DNA from: Sipunculus nudus
Taxonomy: Eukaryota > Annelida > Sipuncula > Golfingiida > Sipunculidae
Length of the DNA stretch: 64,000 nucleotides
Direction: 5' to 3'
NCBI GenBank assembly: GCA_026874595.1
Contig: CM049313.1
Span: forward strand, 34,005,159-34,069,158
Positions 23,750-33,620 of the stretch are shown one piece after another (positions within the stretch are counted from its first letter, which is position 1; the number at the start of each line of letters is the position of its first letter). The notes beneath the pieces are model-generated. The model worked only from the letters and a program-made list of their open reading frames with translations. It searched no databases and was not told the DNA's origin. The translations under genes were made by a program, and so were the position numbers.

Positions 23750-24260
23750 TATATTGTACATTGATGCATACGCTCCCAGAGCAGCGGAAATCTTGCGCTT
23801 CTAAAGAAGGTACTGATATTCCCACTGCCTGCTTTGACCGTTTATGATGCACTTAAAAACCAGGTGGTGCACATGGGCCTGTTTGCTGAAAAAAACCTGC
23901 TGATTTGACTAGCAGGCAATCAAATGCAAGTCAACAAACACTCGTTAGGCATCAGGCTCCGCCCAGAATCCACGTACGAGGCAATTCTCTCAGAGCCTGT
24001 GGCCTGTTCAAACGGTCGCCGGGGCGATGAGCTGTCACTCAAAACGAAATGAACAACATTGGCTCCGTGTACCTCGCTTGGCTGGTAAACCGTTTTGATT
24101 CCAGCACAGGGTCTCGTCTGATTGGACCAAAAAATAGTGCTCCCCTCTGGTGAAGAGATTCAGGATACAAGGTCATAACAAACAGCGCTTACGATATAAT
24201 TAGTTGGCCTATGGGTAAAGCGCTGTGTAAAGAGCGTAATTTAAGCAAGGTAAACATGTT
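23750..24260 (+). repeat. Dispersed repeat copy (family C), direct
   Basis: Matches, in reverse complement, the sequence at 62940-63900. Shared landmarks in order are CGGAAATCTTGCGCTTCT, CTGCCTG.TTTGACCGTT, GCCGGGGCGATGAGCTGTCA, AACAACATTGGCTCCGTG, CTGATTGGACCAAAA and AACAGCGCTTACGATATA. No coding frame is evident. It is a long interspersed repeat of unknown class, since both copies keep the same order. Confidence 0.75.
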
Positions 24261-24534
24261 TTTTTTTCAGTTTTTTTTTTCAATTAACAAGGTGACTTCT
24301 ATTGACCTGTTGAGTCTGTTGTTTACTGTCATATGGGGCCATTTACATGTATAAAAAATGTACTAACCTCATCATATGAATTGAAGTGTGCTAAATATAA
24401 TATTCCAAAGATAAATATCTGAATAAAAATGCTGTTGAAATGAAATTTTATGTGCATGTTGAGGGGTTTATTTTTCACATGAGTCATGTCCTTAAGCCTT
24501 GTATGTTTGTTCATCAGCGGTGTCAACTAAAATT

Positions 24535-24805
24535 ATCTCCGGTAAGGGGTGGGGATAATGATTTTTCCCGAAGTTTGTTTGTTTGGTTGTCAGTTTGTTT
24601 GTCTTTAAGCAATGTTACTAAAAATATTTGAAAAAAAAATTCCGGATAGCTCGGAAATGTTACATGAAACAATTGATTCAATTTTTCGTGGTGGTCCTGA
24701 TCACCATCTGGATCCAGGAATGTTTTTAAGGAAATATGCTTTAATGCCATATGGGGATAATGAGATACCTTGGCGGAGGGCTGCGCTCTCTTAGTGCTTT
24801 TCTAG
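24535..24805 (+). repeat. Interspersed repeat ending CTTGGCGGAGGGCTGCGCTC
   Basis: Begins with a GTTTGTTTGTTTGGTTGTC region and carries GTGGTCCTGATCACCATCTG, GGATCCAGGA and CTTGGCGGAGGGCTGCGCTC. I recognise this order from repeats that occur in several invertebrate genomes. Only one copy is seen in this window. It has no intact frame. Confidence 0.45.
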
Positions 24806-25756
24806 TCATCTATATTTGTATTCAAACGTCGTTTATATATGTAGTACTTTGCTGTATACTGTTTAATTCGTAACTTTTCTATATACCTGTACAATGAGTT
24901 TAGCTGTGTTTACATGACTGCTCTCTGCCTTGGTGTCATCTGATTGCATGCATGGTGTCATTTAATCAGAGTGGTCGTATAGAAAAGTGTGTTTTACGGT
25001 AGTTTCTGTGTAATACGGGGCACTTTGGTATAAAGAATGTTAAACTGATAAAGGCTTCCTGTGAGATGTTGAAATAAATAAATAAAACAGCGAATTGCTA
25101 TACCATTCTTACATTTGTGACCATATCATGTGGACAGAATGAATCGTGATGGCTTTATTTGACATGTTGACGGTATTAACTTCCAAATAGTTATGATAAC
25201 GTACACCGTAATGTATTATGTTTTTATAGTAAGTTTTAACTTCACACGACACTGGATAAATGAATCACTCTTGCTTTATTTTGACAAGAAGTGTTATCAT
25301 TAGGTGACGGGCTCTTTATTTACTGATCATGCATTGGCCGTTTCCTCCATTCACATTTTCACATATGAAAATGCCTAAACACTGCGAGCTTTATTGACTG
25401 AAGAAAATAAGTTTCCTGTTAATTAAATTGAATTACGCATGATGCAAGTAAAAAGCTGGATACGGCGTCTTATATGTTTATTTTAGCAATTGCGTGTATT
25501 TATCTTTCATGCAAGTGAACAAAGTGAGAGCTCTTCCCTCAGGTATATATATATTGTAATAACCCGGGATCCATAAGATCTGCGTGGGTTGCGGAACATG
25601 TAGGTGTTTTTGGTAGGTGTTTTGTTTGTCTGCAATTCCAAGCGGCTATATTTAGTTTTAGAATTCTGATATAAAACCTCACGTTGATGTGATTCCAAGT
25701 TATATTCCTCTGACGTTTGTTATTTTATTATTAAGTTGGCACCTGAATACATCAGT

Positions 25757-25912
25757 GTTACGGGGTGACATAAAAAGCGGACCGAACTGTCTCGCTAGTG
25801 AAGTTTATTTTGCAAGCGAAGCGGTTGGTACGCCGGACTTGTGCGCCACCAACATGGGTTCGAATCCGGGATCGGCCCAATGCTTTTCCCTGCCCATTTT
25901 GTCTTCGTAACA
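25757..25912 (+). mobile_element. 155-bp TG...CA element with tRNA-like core, copy 1
   Basis: Starts TGTTACGGGGTGACATAAAA and ends TTCGTAACA, and is highly similar over its whole length to 61411-61563. The middle reads like a tRNA: an A-box-like GAAGCGGTTGGTACG and a perfect B-box GGTTCGAATCC. Flanks ATCAG (left) and TTCAG (right) could be a 5-bp target duplication with one mismatch. It could be a tRNA-derived SINE, or a tiny solo LTR that captured a tRNA-like stretch; the inverted TGTTAC/GTAACA termini favour the second. Confidence 0.75.
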
Positions 25913-26251
25913 TTCAGCTTATGGCTTGTAATTAATGTATTGACTGATACTCTTATCTTTGCATGTAAAGTACGTGTGAACACTTTTTGCTTATTATAGA
26001 TAATTTATGACTGCATCTGTGTGAACGTATATATTATGGCAAGCACACAAATACGTTTTGGTTGATTTGACCTAAAACTGAGGATTTAACGAGTATATAT
26101 AGTGAGGTATAAGCAAAAAAAGGTTTCTTTCGTGTCAAATTTGACCCATCGCATCTTTTTGCCTTTGATTTTCATTAAAAAATTGCTCTTTTTGAACTCC
26201 TGCTGCTCCGACATTTCTTTCAACAAAATTAATTAAAATTTTGTTATATTG

Positions 26252-26282
26252 TGCCACCTGGTAAAAGAAAAATAAATTATTA
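26252..26282 (-). repeat. Repeat D (inverted copy left of Gypsy element)
   Basis: TGCCACCTGGTAAAAG and AAAAATAAATTATTATG are the reverse complement of the sequence directly right of the 3' LTR (31640-31678). A third copy with the same core (TTTTACCAGGTGGCAGCAAT) lies at 60360-60390. The retrotransposon remnant is thus bracketed by inverted copies of one short repeat. Confidence 0.7.
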
Positions 26283-26298
26283 TGCTATTAAAAAGTAA

Positions 26299-26905
26299 TT
26301 ATTGACTGGCAAGGCCAGAGAAATGTATACAGAGCTTTCAGTAGAAGCCGCTGCTGACTTTGACCAGGTTAAACGTGTTATCCTAAAAGGTTATGAGTTA
26401 GTTCCGGAGGCTTACCGCCAGAAATTCAGAAATCGGGAAAAGCACAAAAATCAGACCTACGTCGAATTTGCTAAGACAAAAGAGCAGTGTTTTGATCGCT
26501 GGTGAAGTTCTAAAAATGTAATGAAAGATTATGACAATTTACGCCAGTTGATTTTGCTTGAAGAATTCAAGCGCTGCATTAATGTTAAAATTTTCTGGAT
26601 GAGAAAAGTCCTGAAACACTTGACATTGCTGCCCAATTAGCTGATGCTTATCCATTAACACACAAAATGTCCTTTACTAGCAAATCAAACCAGTCATTCA
26701 CAAACAAGAATGTAAATCAGTATGGTAAAAAGAAGTTTAAAGCGCAGTCATCCAGTACTAGTAGTCCTGATAGTTCAGCAATGTAAATTGCTACACCTCA
26801 GTCCACGTCCACTGTGTCTGAATCCAACCAAGGCCAGTCATTTTCAAAGAAAATCTGTAATTACTGCAAAAACGAATGTCATCTAAAATCTGAATGCTGG
26901 AAACT
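26299..26905 (+). pseudogene. gag: gag remnant with zinc knuckle
   Basis: The frame from 26302 reads TGKAREMYTELS and YELVPEAYRQKFRN, the SCAN-like capsid segment of Gypsy gag proteins, until a TGA after CFDRW at 26503. Gag sequence goes on past this stop and then through a frame change (KSPETLDIAAQLADAYP, ~26600). It reaches a zinc knuckle at 26855-26897 whose spacing is exactly C-x2-C-x4-H-x4-C (CNYCKNECHLKSEC). Structural protein of the virus-like particle; here broken by at least one stop and one frameshift and lacking its N-terminus. Confidence 0.85.
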
Positions 26906-27289
26906 TGCAATAAACCAAAGGGTAAACCTTCTGGTTTTGTTTCAAAATCTATGCATAGCATAGTACAAGAGCCAAGCTCTTTTCTTGTAAATAAGGGGTA
27001 CAACTCCTTTATTGACTCTAACAAAGCGTTTGATGCTACGGAGGCCAACGTGCCGTCTGACTCCAAAGTAGAATCCGTAGCTTGCGGGGTAAAAACCTCA
27101 GTTGATTCCTGCGAGGAATTTAATAAGGCTAGGTCCTTTCAAGACTCCTGCGAGGAGTATCCTTTAAATAAGGCAAAGGTCTTTTATGACTTTTGCGAGA
27201 ATATTCAAAATGAGGCCAGGTCCTCTTATGGCAAAAAGAAGTTTGTTTCTGCTGGGCAAAATTCCTCTGTTGACTCCCATGAGGAGTAA
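26894..27289 (+). pseudogene. gag-pol linker with repeated DSCEE motif
   Basis: An open frame of 131 residues directly after the zinc knuckle, ending in TAA at 27287-27289. It contains a weak internal repeat: VDSCEEFNKA, FQDSCEEYPLNKA, FYDFCENIQNEA and VDSHEE, spaced about 15-20 residues. The stretch is acidic with Ser and Lys and has no recognised fold. In related elements this region links gag to the protease and is poorly conserved. Confidence 0.55.
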
Positions 27290-27449
27290 AAAGGATGTAG
27301 ATTCCTTTAATGACTCTGAAAATGACTCAGTGTCAGTTCTTTGTTTAATGAAACTGAGGTAGAAGATTCCTCTCCTGAGTCCGAAACGGAGTTATTTGAG
27401 CCATTCAAACATGATGTTTTTGTATAATTTTGAGGTGATTTTTCAGATT

Positions 27450-27812
27450 CTACCCCTATTAGAATTTTGAGGGACACTAGTTCAGGCCAGACTCTCATGT
27501 TAGCGAAAACATTTTGCCATTTTCTAATAGGTCTTTTACTGGTGCACATGCCCTTGTTAATGGTGTGGGTTCAGATAAGCACACTTCCATTCCGCTACAC
27601 AGTATCCATTTAAATTCAGATTTGATTTCTGGGAATATTACTGTGGACATAAGAACTACTTTACCCTTTAAGGGAATTACGCCGCTGCTATGCAATGATG
27701 ATGCAGGTGACAAAGTAAAGCATGTACCAATAGTGACAGAAAAGCCGTCACTTGATCAGGACACTGATCCTGAAAGTCAGGAAATTCCTGTTTGTATCCT
27801 TCATGTGCTTTA
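27450..27812 (+). pseudogene. Retropepsin-like protease remnant
   Basis: The start (ILRDTSSGQTLML, 27461-27499) carries the catalytic triad position, Asp codon at 27473, but reads D-T-S where retropepsins have D-T/S-G. After a frameshift at ~27505 the region continues as LPFSNRSFTGAHALVNGVGS, later LPFKGITPLLCNDDAGDKV and an IPVC end. These match the blocks that follow the active site in Gypsy proteases (LP..GV..LLGNDLAG). It would cleave Gag-Pol; here it is inactive through the frameshift and the altered active site. Confidence 0.75.
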
Positions 27813-27964
27813 ACTAGATCTATGACCAAGAAAAACGACATGAAGATAATGGTCCAGATAATAACACTAGTCACTAGTGACTCGTCTAACGACTCGCCCG
27901 TACAGGATGCAGCATTTTCAAGGTCAGAACTTATCGCGGAACAGCATAAGGACCCTGATATTTC

Positions 27965-29277
27965 ATGTTGGTTCCCAGGGCAGTTTCTAAAGATGAACTG
28001 TCACAGAACCCAGTTTGTTTCTATGTTAAAAATGGAGTGCTTATGCGTAAATGGCGACAACCTGATGTATGCGCTGATTATGAGTGGGCCATCAAGCATC
28101 AAACAGTAATGGCCAAAAGCTATCGCAATGAAATTCTAAGCATGGCACATGAGGCTCCTTTGTCTGGCCATTTAGGTATAAATAAAACTTTTCAGGAAGT
28201 TAGTACACACTTCTATTGGCTTAACCTCAGGAAAGATGATGTACAATATTGTAAATCATGCCATACATGCCAGATGGTAGGCAAGCTTAATCAGAATCCT
28301 CCTAAAGCCCCACTTAGGCCTATTCCTGCTTTCGAGGAACTATTTAGTAGGATTATTGTTGACTGTGTTGGACCACTGCCCAAAACAAAATCTGGACATG
28401 AATACTTGCTGACAATTATGTGCGCATCTACCAGGTTCCCTGAGGTAATACCATTGCACAAAATTAATGTCAAAAGTGTTGTCAAGGCTCTGACCAAGAT
28501 TTTACAACTTTTAGATTACCAAAATCCGTCCAGTCTGACCAAGGGTCTAATTTTATGTCTGGCTTATTCCAGCAAGTTATGCTAGAGCTAGGTATTAAAC
28601 AGTACAGTTCTTCGCCATACCATCCTTAAAGTCAGGGCGCCCTCGAGCGTTTTCACCAGACATTAAAAAGCAAGATTAATACTTTTTGCTTTGACAAACA
28701 GAAAGACTGGGATGAAGGAATCCACCTATTGCTGTTTGCTGTCAGAGAATCATTTCAAGAGTCCTTAGGTTTCAGTCTTTTTGAACTAGTTTTTGGACAC
28801 TCAGTTCGCGGTCCAATAAAACTGCTTAAAGAAATAGTCTTGTGTGAAAATCCTGATTCTCTTAGTTTGTTGCAGTATGTCGCAGACTTTCGCACGAAAC
28901 TACACAATGCTTGTGAGATTGCAAAGTCTAATCTAAAATATGCACGAAGTAAAATGAAAACATCGTATGACAAGCACACTGTAAGTAGGACGTTTGAGCC
29001 TGGCGAAAAGGTCCTCGCCTTACTTCCCATCCTTGGCAGACCTCTGCAAGTTAGGTATTTGGGTCCTTACATTGTTGACAAGAAAGTCAGTGATTTAAGT
29101 TACATACTGTTGACACCAGATAGGCGTAAAAAAAACCAACTGTGCCATGTTAACATGTTGAAACCATATCATGACAGAAATAGCACATCAGGTGTTGTAC
29201 GTAATATTACTGCTGTAAATTGTGTAAAACTGACCCTGACCCAGTTAAAGTACATACCGATTGTAAGTGTGATGTAG
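27965..29277 (+). pseudogene. Integrase remnant (HHCC, DD35E, GPY/F)
   Basis: The zinc-binding domain at ~28145-28275 has GHLG and THFYW histidines and CKSCHTC cysteines. Core catalytic residues are Asp at 28361 (IIVDCVGPLP), Asp at 28537 (SDQGSNF) and Glu at 28645 (GALERFHQ), with 35 residues between the last two. A one-base frameshift lies between ~28495 and 28520, and a TAA at 28627 interrupts the YHP.SQG block. The C-terminal part, 28729-29277, is open and holds a GPY/F module (LGPYIVDK, 29059-29082) and a KPYHDR end, as in Gypsy integrases. No chromodomain is seen. It would insert the cDNA into chromosomes; its place upstream of RT is the notable feature. Confidence 0.9.
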
Positions 29278-30290
29278 ACTTGATGTTTGGAACAGTACAA
29301 ATAAAAAACTCAGACGTGCTTAACAACCTTGATGCCGAACTCTCACACCTTACCGCACAACAACAACAAGACCTCAAGAACCTGCTGCGGAATTATAAAC
29401 ATTTGTTTAGTGACATTCCAACGTGAACTAACATATTGTGCCATGACGTCGATGTTGGCGAGGCAAACGCAGTCAAGCAGCATTCTTATAGACTGAATCC
29501 AGAAAAGTAAATGTCTCTACAAGATTAGGTTCAGTATTTGTTGGACAATGATTTTATTGAACCTAGTCACAGTAACTGGAGTTCACCATGTATTCTGGTG
29601 CCAAACCAAAATGGAAGTTACTGTATGTGCAAAGATTATCGAAAACTGAACTCTGTCACCAAGACTGACACGTTCCCGATTCAATGGATCGATGTTTGTT
29701 TTGATAGAGTCGGTAGCTCCAGAAATGTTTCCAAGTTTGACTTGCTAAAAGGATTCTGGCAAGTTCCGCTGACAGAACGAGCGAAAGAAGTGTCCGCATT
29801 TGTGACGCCGCAAGGACTCTACCAGTATAAAGTTATGCCGTTTGGCATGAAGAACTCGCCAGCCACGTTCCAGTGCCTCATCCATATGGTTTTAAAGGAC
29901 ATTCAGGGCTGCGACGCATATATTGATGACCTTATCGTGTACAGCGACACCTGGGTGAAACATCTGCAAATCCTTCGCGACCTCTTCGAAAGACTCAGTG
30001 AAGTACGTCTGACCATCAACTTAGTAAAACCTTTTGTCATGCACAAGTAACATTTTTGGGTTATATTGTAGGGCAGGGTCAAGTAAAACTTGTTGATGTT
30101 AAAATAAGTGCTATTTCTGCATTTCCTAGACTAGAGAACAAAAAGCAAATAATGCGTTTTTTTTGGTATGGTTGGATACTACAGAAAGTTTTGTCCAATT
30201 TTTTTCTGCTGTAGCTGAACCTTTGACTAATTTGTCAAAGAAGAAACAAAAGTAAGTTTGTATGGAATGTCTAGTGTGAAAATGCATTTC
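29278..30290 (+). pseudogene. Reverse transcriptase remnant
   Basis: The lead-in at 29283-29426 (LSHLTAQQQQDLKNLLRNYK, HLFSDIPT) is the usual segment before Gypsy RT. A TGA, a TAA and a TAG at 29424-29527 interrupt the next block (HDVDVGEANAVKQHSYRLNP). The RT core is then open from 29538 to 30050: SSPCILVPNQNGSY, DYRKLNSVTK, FDLLKGFWQVPL, FVTPQGLYQYKVMPFGMKNS, then catalytic YIDD at 29919-29930. The thumb and connection region (30050-30290) is broken by several stops but keeps VGYYRKF near 30165. It synthesises cDNA in intact relatives. Confidence 0.9.
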
Positions 30291-30694
30291 AGAATTTGAA
30301 AGCAGCTACAGACTTTTATGTACCTTTTAAGTTAGCTGTAGATGCTAGTGATACTGCTTCTGGTGCTGTGTTGTTACAAGAAGGCAAAAATGGCATAGAC
30401 CATCCAATTTGTTATTTCTCAAGAAAGTTCAATGCAAACCAGAAAAACTACTCCACTACTGAAAAGGAATCTTTCGCTTTGATTTTAGCATTGCAACATT
30501 TTGAAGTTTATGTTACTTCATCAGTCAAACCTACCATTGTCTTCAGTGATCACAATCCCCTCACGTTAATGAACAAGTTGAAGTGTAAAAATCAAAGATT
30601 GTTGAGATGGAATTTGTTCTTAAGGGATTACAATCTTGAAATCAGACACATGTACTTGCTGATTGTTTATCGAGATGTTTATGAAATGTTGTAA
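30290..30694 (+). pseudogene. RNase H remnant
   Basis: The frame from 30296 reads FKLAVDASDTASGAVLLQ (first Asp), YSTTEKESFALILAL (Glu), VFSDHNPLTLM (Asp) and RLLRWNLFLRDYN. These are the catalytic acidic residues of Gypsy RNase H. The usual terminal ADCLSR appears at 30658-30675 in a shifted frame, so there is one frameshift near the end. No integrase follows; the polypurine tract and LTR begin ~100 bp later. This confirms that the pol region ends with RNase H. Confidence 0.88.
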
Positions 30695-30778
30695 AGGAGA
30701 TGTTTATGTAATTTTCTAAATAAGATGTTCTTGAGATATTGTAAAGATTTAGTGATTGTGATCGGAAAACTTTCTTTT

Positions 30779-30794
30779 TTTACGGGAGGGGGAG
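30779..30794 (+). promoter_or_regulatory. Polypurine tract
   Basis: ACGGGAGGGGGAG directly before the TGTTAT start of the 3' LTR, in the position and composition of a plus-strand primer site. Confidence 0.8.
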
Positions 30795-31638
30795 TGTTAT
30801 AGATGTCTCTTTTATTGATGCAGCAGTGTGTTTGTTCAGCGCTAGCGTTGTCTGTTGCTATGACAGCATAGCCCGGCCCACGCGTGGGGTCTGGCGTGTA
30901 CACAGCGGTCATGCTAGTCCGGGACGGCCCACGTGTGAACCCTGACATGTACATACACAGCGTTCTGGTTCTAGATGTTTCCTGTAAGGCGTGTGTACTG
31001 TGTATTATGTTAGATTCTTTGGATTGATCGGGAAGTGGAAAGTTCTCGGCTTGGGGTGAGAAGTTATAAATAGGGGGCTGTGTTTTAGAGCCGAGGGAGA
31101 GAGGTGAGAGAATATTCCAGCGGACACAGAAGAGTGGACCTTTTCCTATAATTGCGGCAGTTACAGCTTTTCTACTAAATTTGTGACGGATTTTATATAG
31201 TCTTCAGTTTGCCTTTCGGATCACTGCCAGAAATTCACTTTGGATTACAGTAGAATGATTTTGTGATTACCTTGGACTGTTATTCTCTGAGAATATTTGT
31301 GTGAACTGTTCATCTGGTTTATACATTTTAAAGGACTTGTCGCTGTGACAGTGGTGGTATCCAGGTACTGTGCACTTTGTTTATTATGCTGGGTGATTAT
31401 ATTGATTTGTTGTTATACTGTTGTTGTACTGTGTAATTGTATTGATTTAGTGTATTGTAATGTTAGGGTTATTTAAAGAATAAATTATAGTTATTTGTTA
31501 ACAAAAAATCACTGATTTTTTTATTCATTCCCTGGACATTTCACGGTGCCTAGTGTTACAGAATCTGATTTTTTATCACCAATACCAAATGTATGTTCGT
31601 AACGACTACGTGATCTGTTGATATTAGGTTCCGAAACA
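30795..31638 (+). mobile_element. 3' LTR of the Gypsy element
   Basis: 844 bp from TGTTAT to GAAACA, diverged from the TGTTAC/GTAACA ends still perfect in the solo LTR at 17298-18112. It has a TATA box (TATAAATA, 31065-31072) and a poly(A) signal AATAAA (31479-31484), followed by TATAGTTATTTGTTAACA shared with the solo LTR. The last ~85 bp (GAATCTGATTTTTTATCACC through GTTCCG) are also shared, which places the true LTR end at 31638 and not at the earlier TGTTACA (31554-31560). Confidence 0.85.
31065..31072 (+). promoter_or_regulatory. LTR TATA box
   Basis: TATAAATA followed by GGGGGCTGTGTTTTAGA. The corresponding solo-LTR site (17822-17830 minus) reads TATATAAAG followed by GGGCTGCGTTTTAGA, so a promoter core is conserved between two copies. 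Confidence 0.7.
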
Positions 31639-31639
31639 A

Positions 31640-31700
31640 GATAAATAATTTATTTTTGTTTTACCAGGTGGCAGCAATACGCTTCCGTACAGGGCAGATG
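31640..31700 (+). repeat. Repeat D (direct copy right of Gypsy element)
   Basis: TTTTACCAGGTGGCAGCAAT and ACGCTTCCGTAC recur at 60363-60392 (TTTTACCAGGTGGCAGCAAT, ACGCTTCCGTAA) and, inverted and shorter, at 26252-26282. Confidence 0.75.
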
Positions 31701-31724
31701 TAGAAAAACAAAATTTTGGCAAAG

Positions 31725-32195
31725 TTAAAAAAAAGTTCAAACCTCGACCTTATTTTAGGTAATACAGCTGTTTATAGAAAAAAAACTTACGACCTTTTTT
31801 CTCATGAACCACTTGAAGGATTGTTAAGAAATATGATTTATGGGCCTTGATGATCAGTAACTTCTGTAGCAGTGTTTTGGCGGCACCTACAGCATCTTAA
31901 TTTTTGTAAATTTTTCTCACCTTTTGTTATTTAATTAGGCTAGATGTGTGTGTAGACAGTTTCGTTCAAATTCGACGATTGGTCACCTCCACCTACTTTA
32001 TTAGTCACAGAGCTATTTATAGAAAAAAAAATTCTTGTGAGTAAATATCTCAGGGACCTCTGGTTGGATTATTATGAAATATGGTGTGATTATTTGCCTT
32101 GATGATTTGTGACTAATGCACCAGGATGGTGGCGCAACCTACAGCATCTGAATTTTTACTAATTTTATCGCCCTTTTCAAGTTTTGCCTTGTGAG
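31725..32195 (+). repeat. Dimer of a ~240-bp repeat
   Basis: Two diverged direct copies. Shared landmarks are GTTTATAG/CTATTTATAG followed by A8-9 (31772 and 32011), GCCTTGATGAT (31845 and 32096), GGCGGCACCTACAGCATCT versus GGCGCAACCTACAGCATCT (31884 and 32131) and AATTTTT.....TTTT.TC. No coding frame. It may be the body of the element whose edge is repeat D. Confidence 0.7.
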
Positions 32196-33554
32196 CTGGA
32201 TATTTAAAAAAGAATTAAACATAGGTACGTCATTTCTTCAGGCCTACCGTTTATCAATAAGATTTATATCAAGGCGGATCATTTGTGCCCTCAAGTTTAA
32301 CTATAATGGCATCTTGTTTTACTGGTAATTCCAAACAAGGGGTTTATTATAATACAAATCTATATCCCTGTGCTATAAGACTTTTATAGGTACAAAATGT
32401 TCTTTAGGTGTACGATTTGAAGGAGGCACATTTGACCAGATATAAATCAGTGTGAGAACAAATATTTATCTTCTTGTTAATACTCATACCACCAGACACA
32501 TAGGGTTTTTGGCTGAGAGCAAAAACTACATTCATTTGACGATTCGTAGTGATGACGTCACAGTGGTATTATTACGCGATATATTTGTTACGTCAAACAT
32601 ACGTTCCTCCGACATTGCATGGATATCAACAAATGTGGCCACTTGAAGTGTCGCCATCATTTTTGCATCTCTTTCTTGACAGGTAAACACCGTCCCAAAT
32701 AATAAATATATTTATTTCATGCTTTTTCGAATCATCATAAATCGCCACATTACTTACTTTGATAAAAGATAAATTAAAGCGGCCAACAAAATAAATCTAT
32801 TATACTCCGTTCCACGACCTATGGTCCACCCGTTTTTTGCGAAAGAAAAAAAGTGAAGTTAGATATCAAAAGAAATCTAACAAAATGGGTAGAAGAAACA
32901 TCCGCCTAATTTTCCATCATACATATAAAACTGTACCTTGCATGTTGTTTTCAAAATCGATTTTTTTCTGAAATGTGTGAATCAGTCTACAAACTTTGCG
33001 ACAGTTTCTCATAGAGGCGCTTGTAAACAAGGGGTCAAGGACGTTGCCCTGGATTGGCTGGAAGTGTCCATTTTACCAGAAGGGGTGAACTCGTTGATGT
33101 GGTTCCTGTGCTGTGGTGACACGTATCGTGTTGTTTGTTTACCGTGTTGATCGTAAATTAGAATATTTACACAAGTATAAATCCAATTGATAATGTCAAT
33201 TTAATTAGAAGAGGTATAAATGTATGATTGATGAGAGTACAGAGAGCAGATGATAAATATAGGCCTAATGAATCTGCATTTCTATGAATTGTATCACATT
33301 TTTTTTTCAAATCAGATGCATCTATGAATTAATAAAAAAAGTATAATCAGTTATATAATTGATTGAACATCATGGACATCACCTGGACCCATTTTATGTA
33401 TGTTTTACCATTCAATTCTTTTTGTATTCATCCTATATCAAATGTACTTATTATATATTTTGATTTTGTTATATTATTCATTATATTTATTCATAATAAA
33501 CATATAATATATTATCATTTTATTATATTATTCATTATATATTTTAAATGTGTC

Positions 33555-33558
<4 letters not shown>

Positions 33559-33618
<60 letters not shown>
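33559..33618. repeat. (TA)n microsatellite
   Basis: About 30 TA units; it produces a run of alternating Ile and Tyr in the overlapping open frame, which is not a gene. Confidence 0.97.

Positions 33619-33620
<2 letters not shown>

Larger units (their letters stand above)
26299..31638 (+). mobile_element. Ty3/Gypsy-type LTR element, Gmr1-like order, decayed
   Basis: Domains in order are gag with CCHC knuckle, protease, integrase (HHCC zinc finger, DD35E core, GPY/F module), reverse transcriptase (YIDD), RNase H, polypurine tract (GGGAGGGGGAG, to 30794) and 3' LTR (30795-31638). In ordinary Gypsy elements integrase follows RNase H; here it precedes RT, as in Ty1/Copia, while all domain sequences are Gypsy-type. 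That combination defines the Gmr1 group. The 5' LTR, leader and N-terminal gag are missing: homology starts at 26299 (TGKAREMYTELS). Frameshifts and stops in every domain make it dead. A solo LTR of the same family lies at 17298-18112. Confidence 0.9.

Noticed and set aside
31554-31560. TGTTACA as the 3' end of the LTR
   Set aside because: About 85 bp beyond it are shared with the solo LTR, whose GTAT target duplication places the end at the later GTAACA-type terminus (31638 here).
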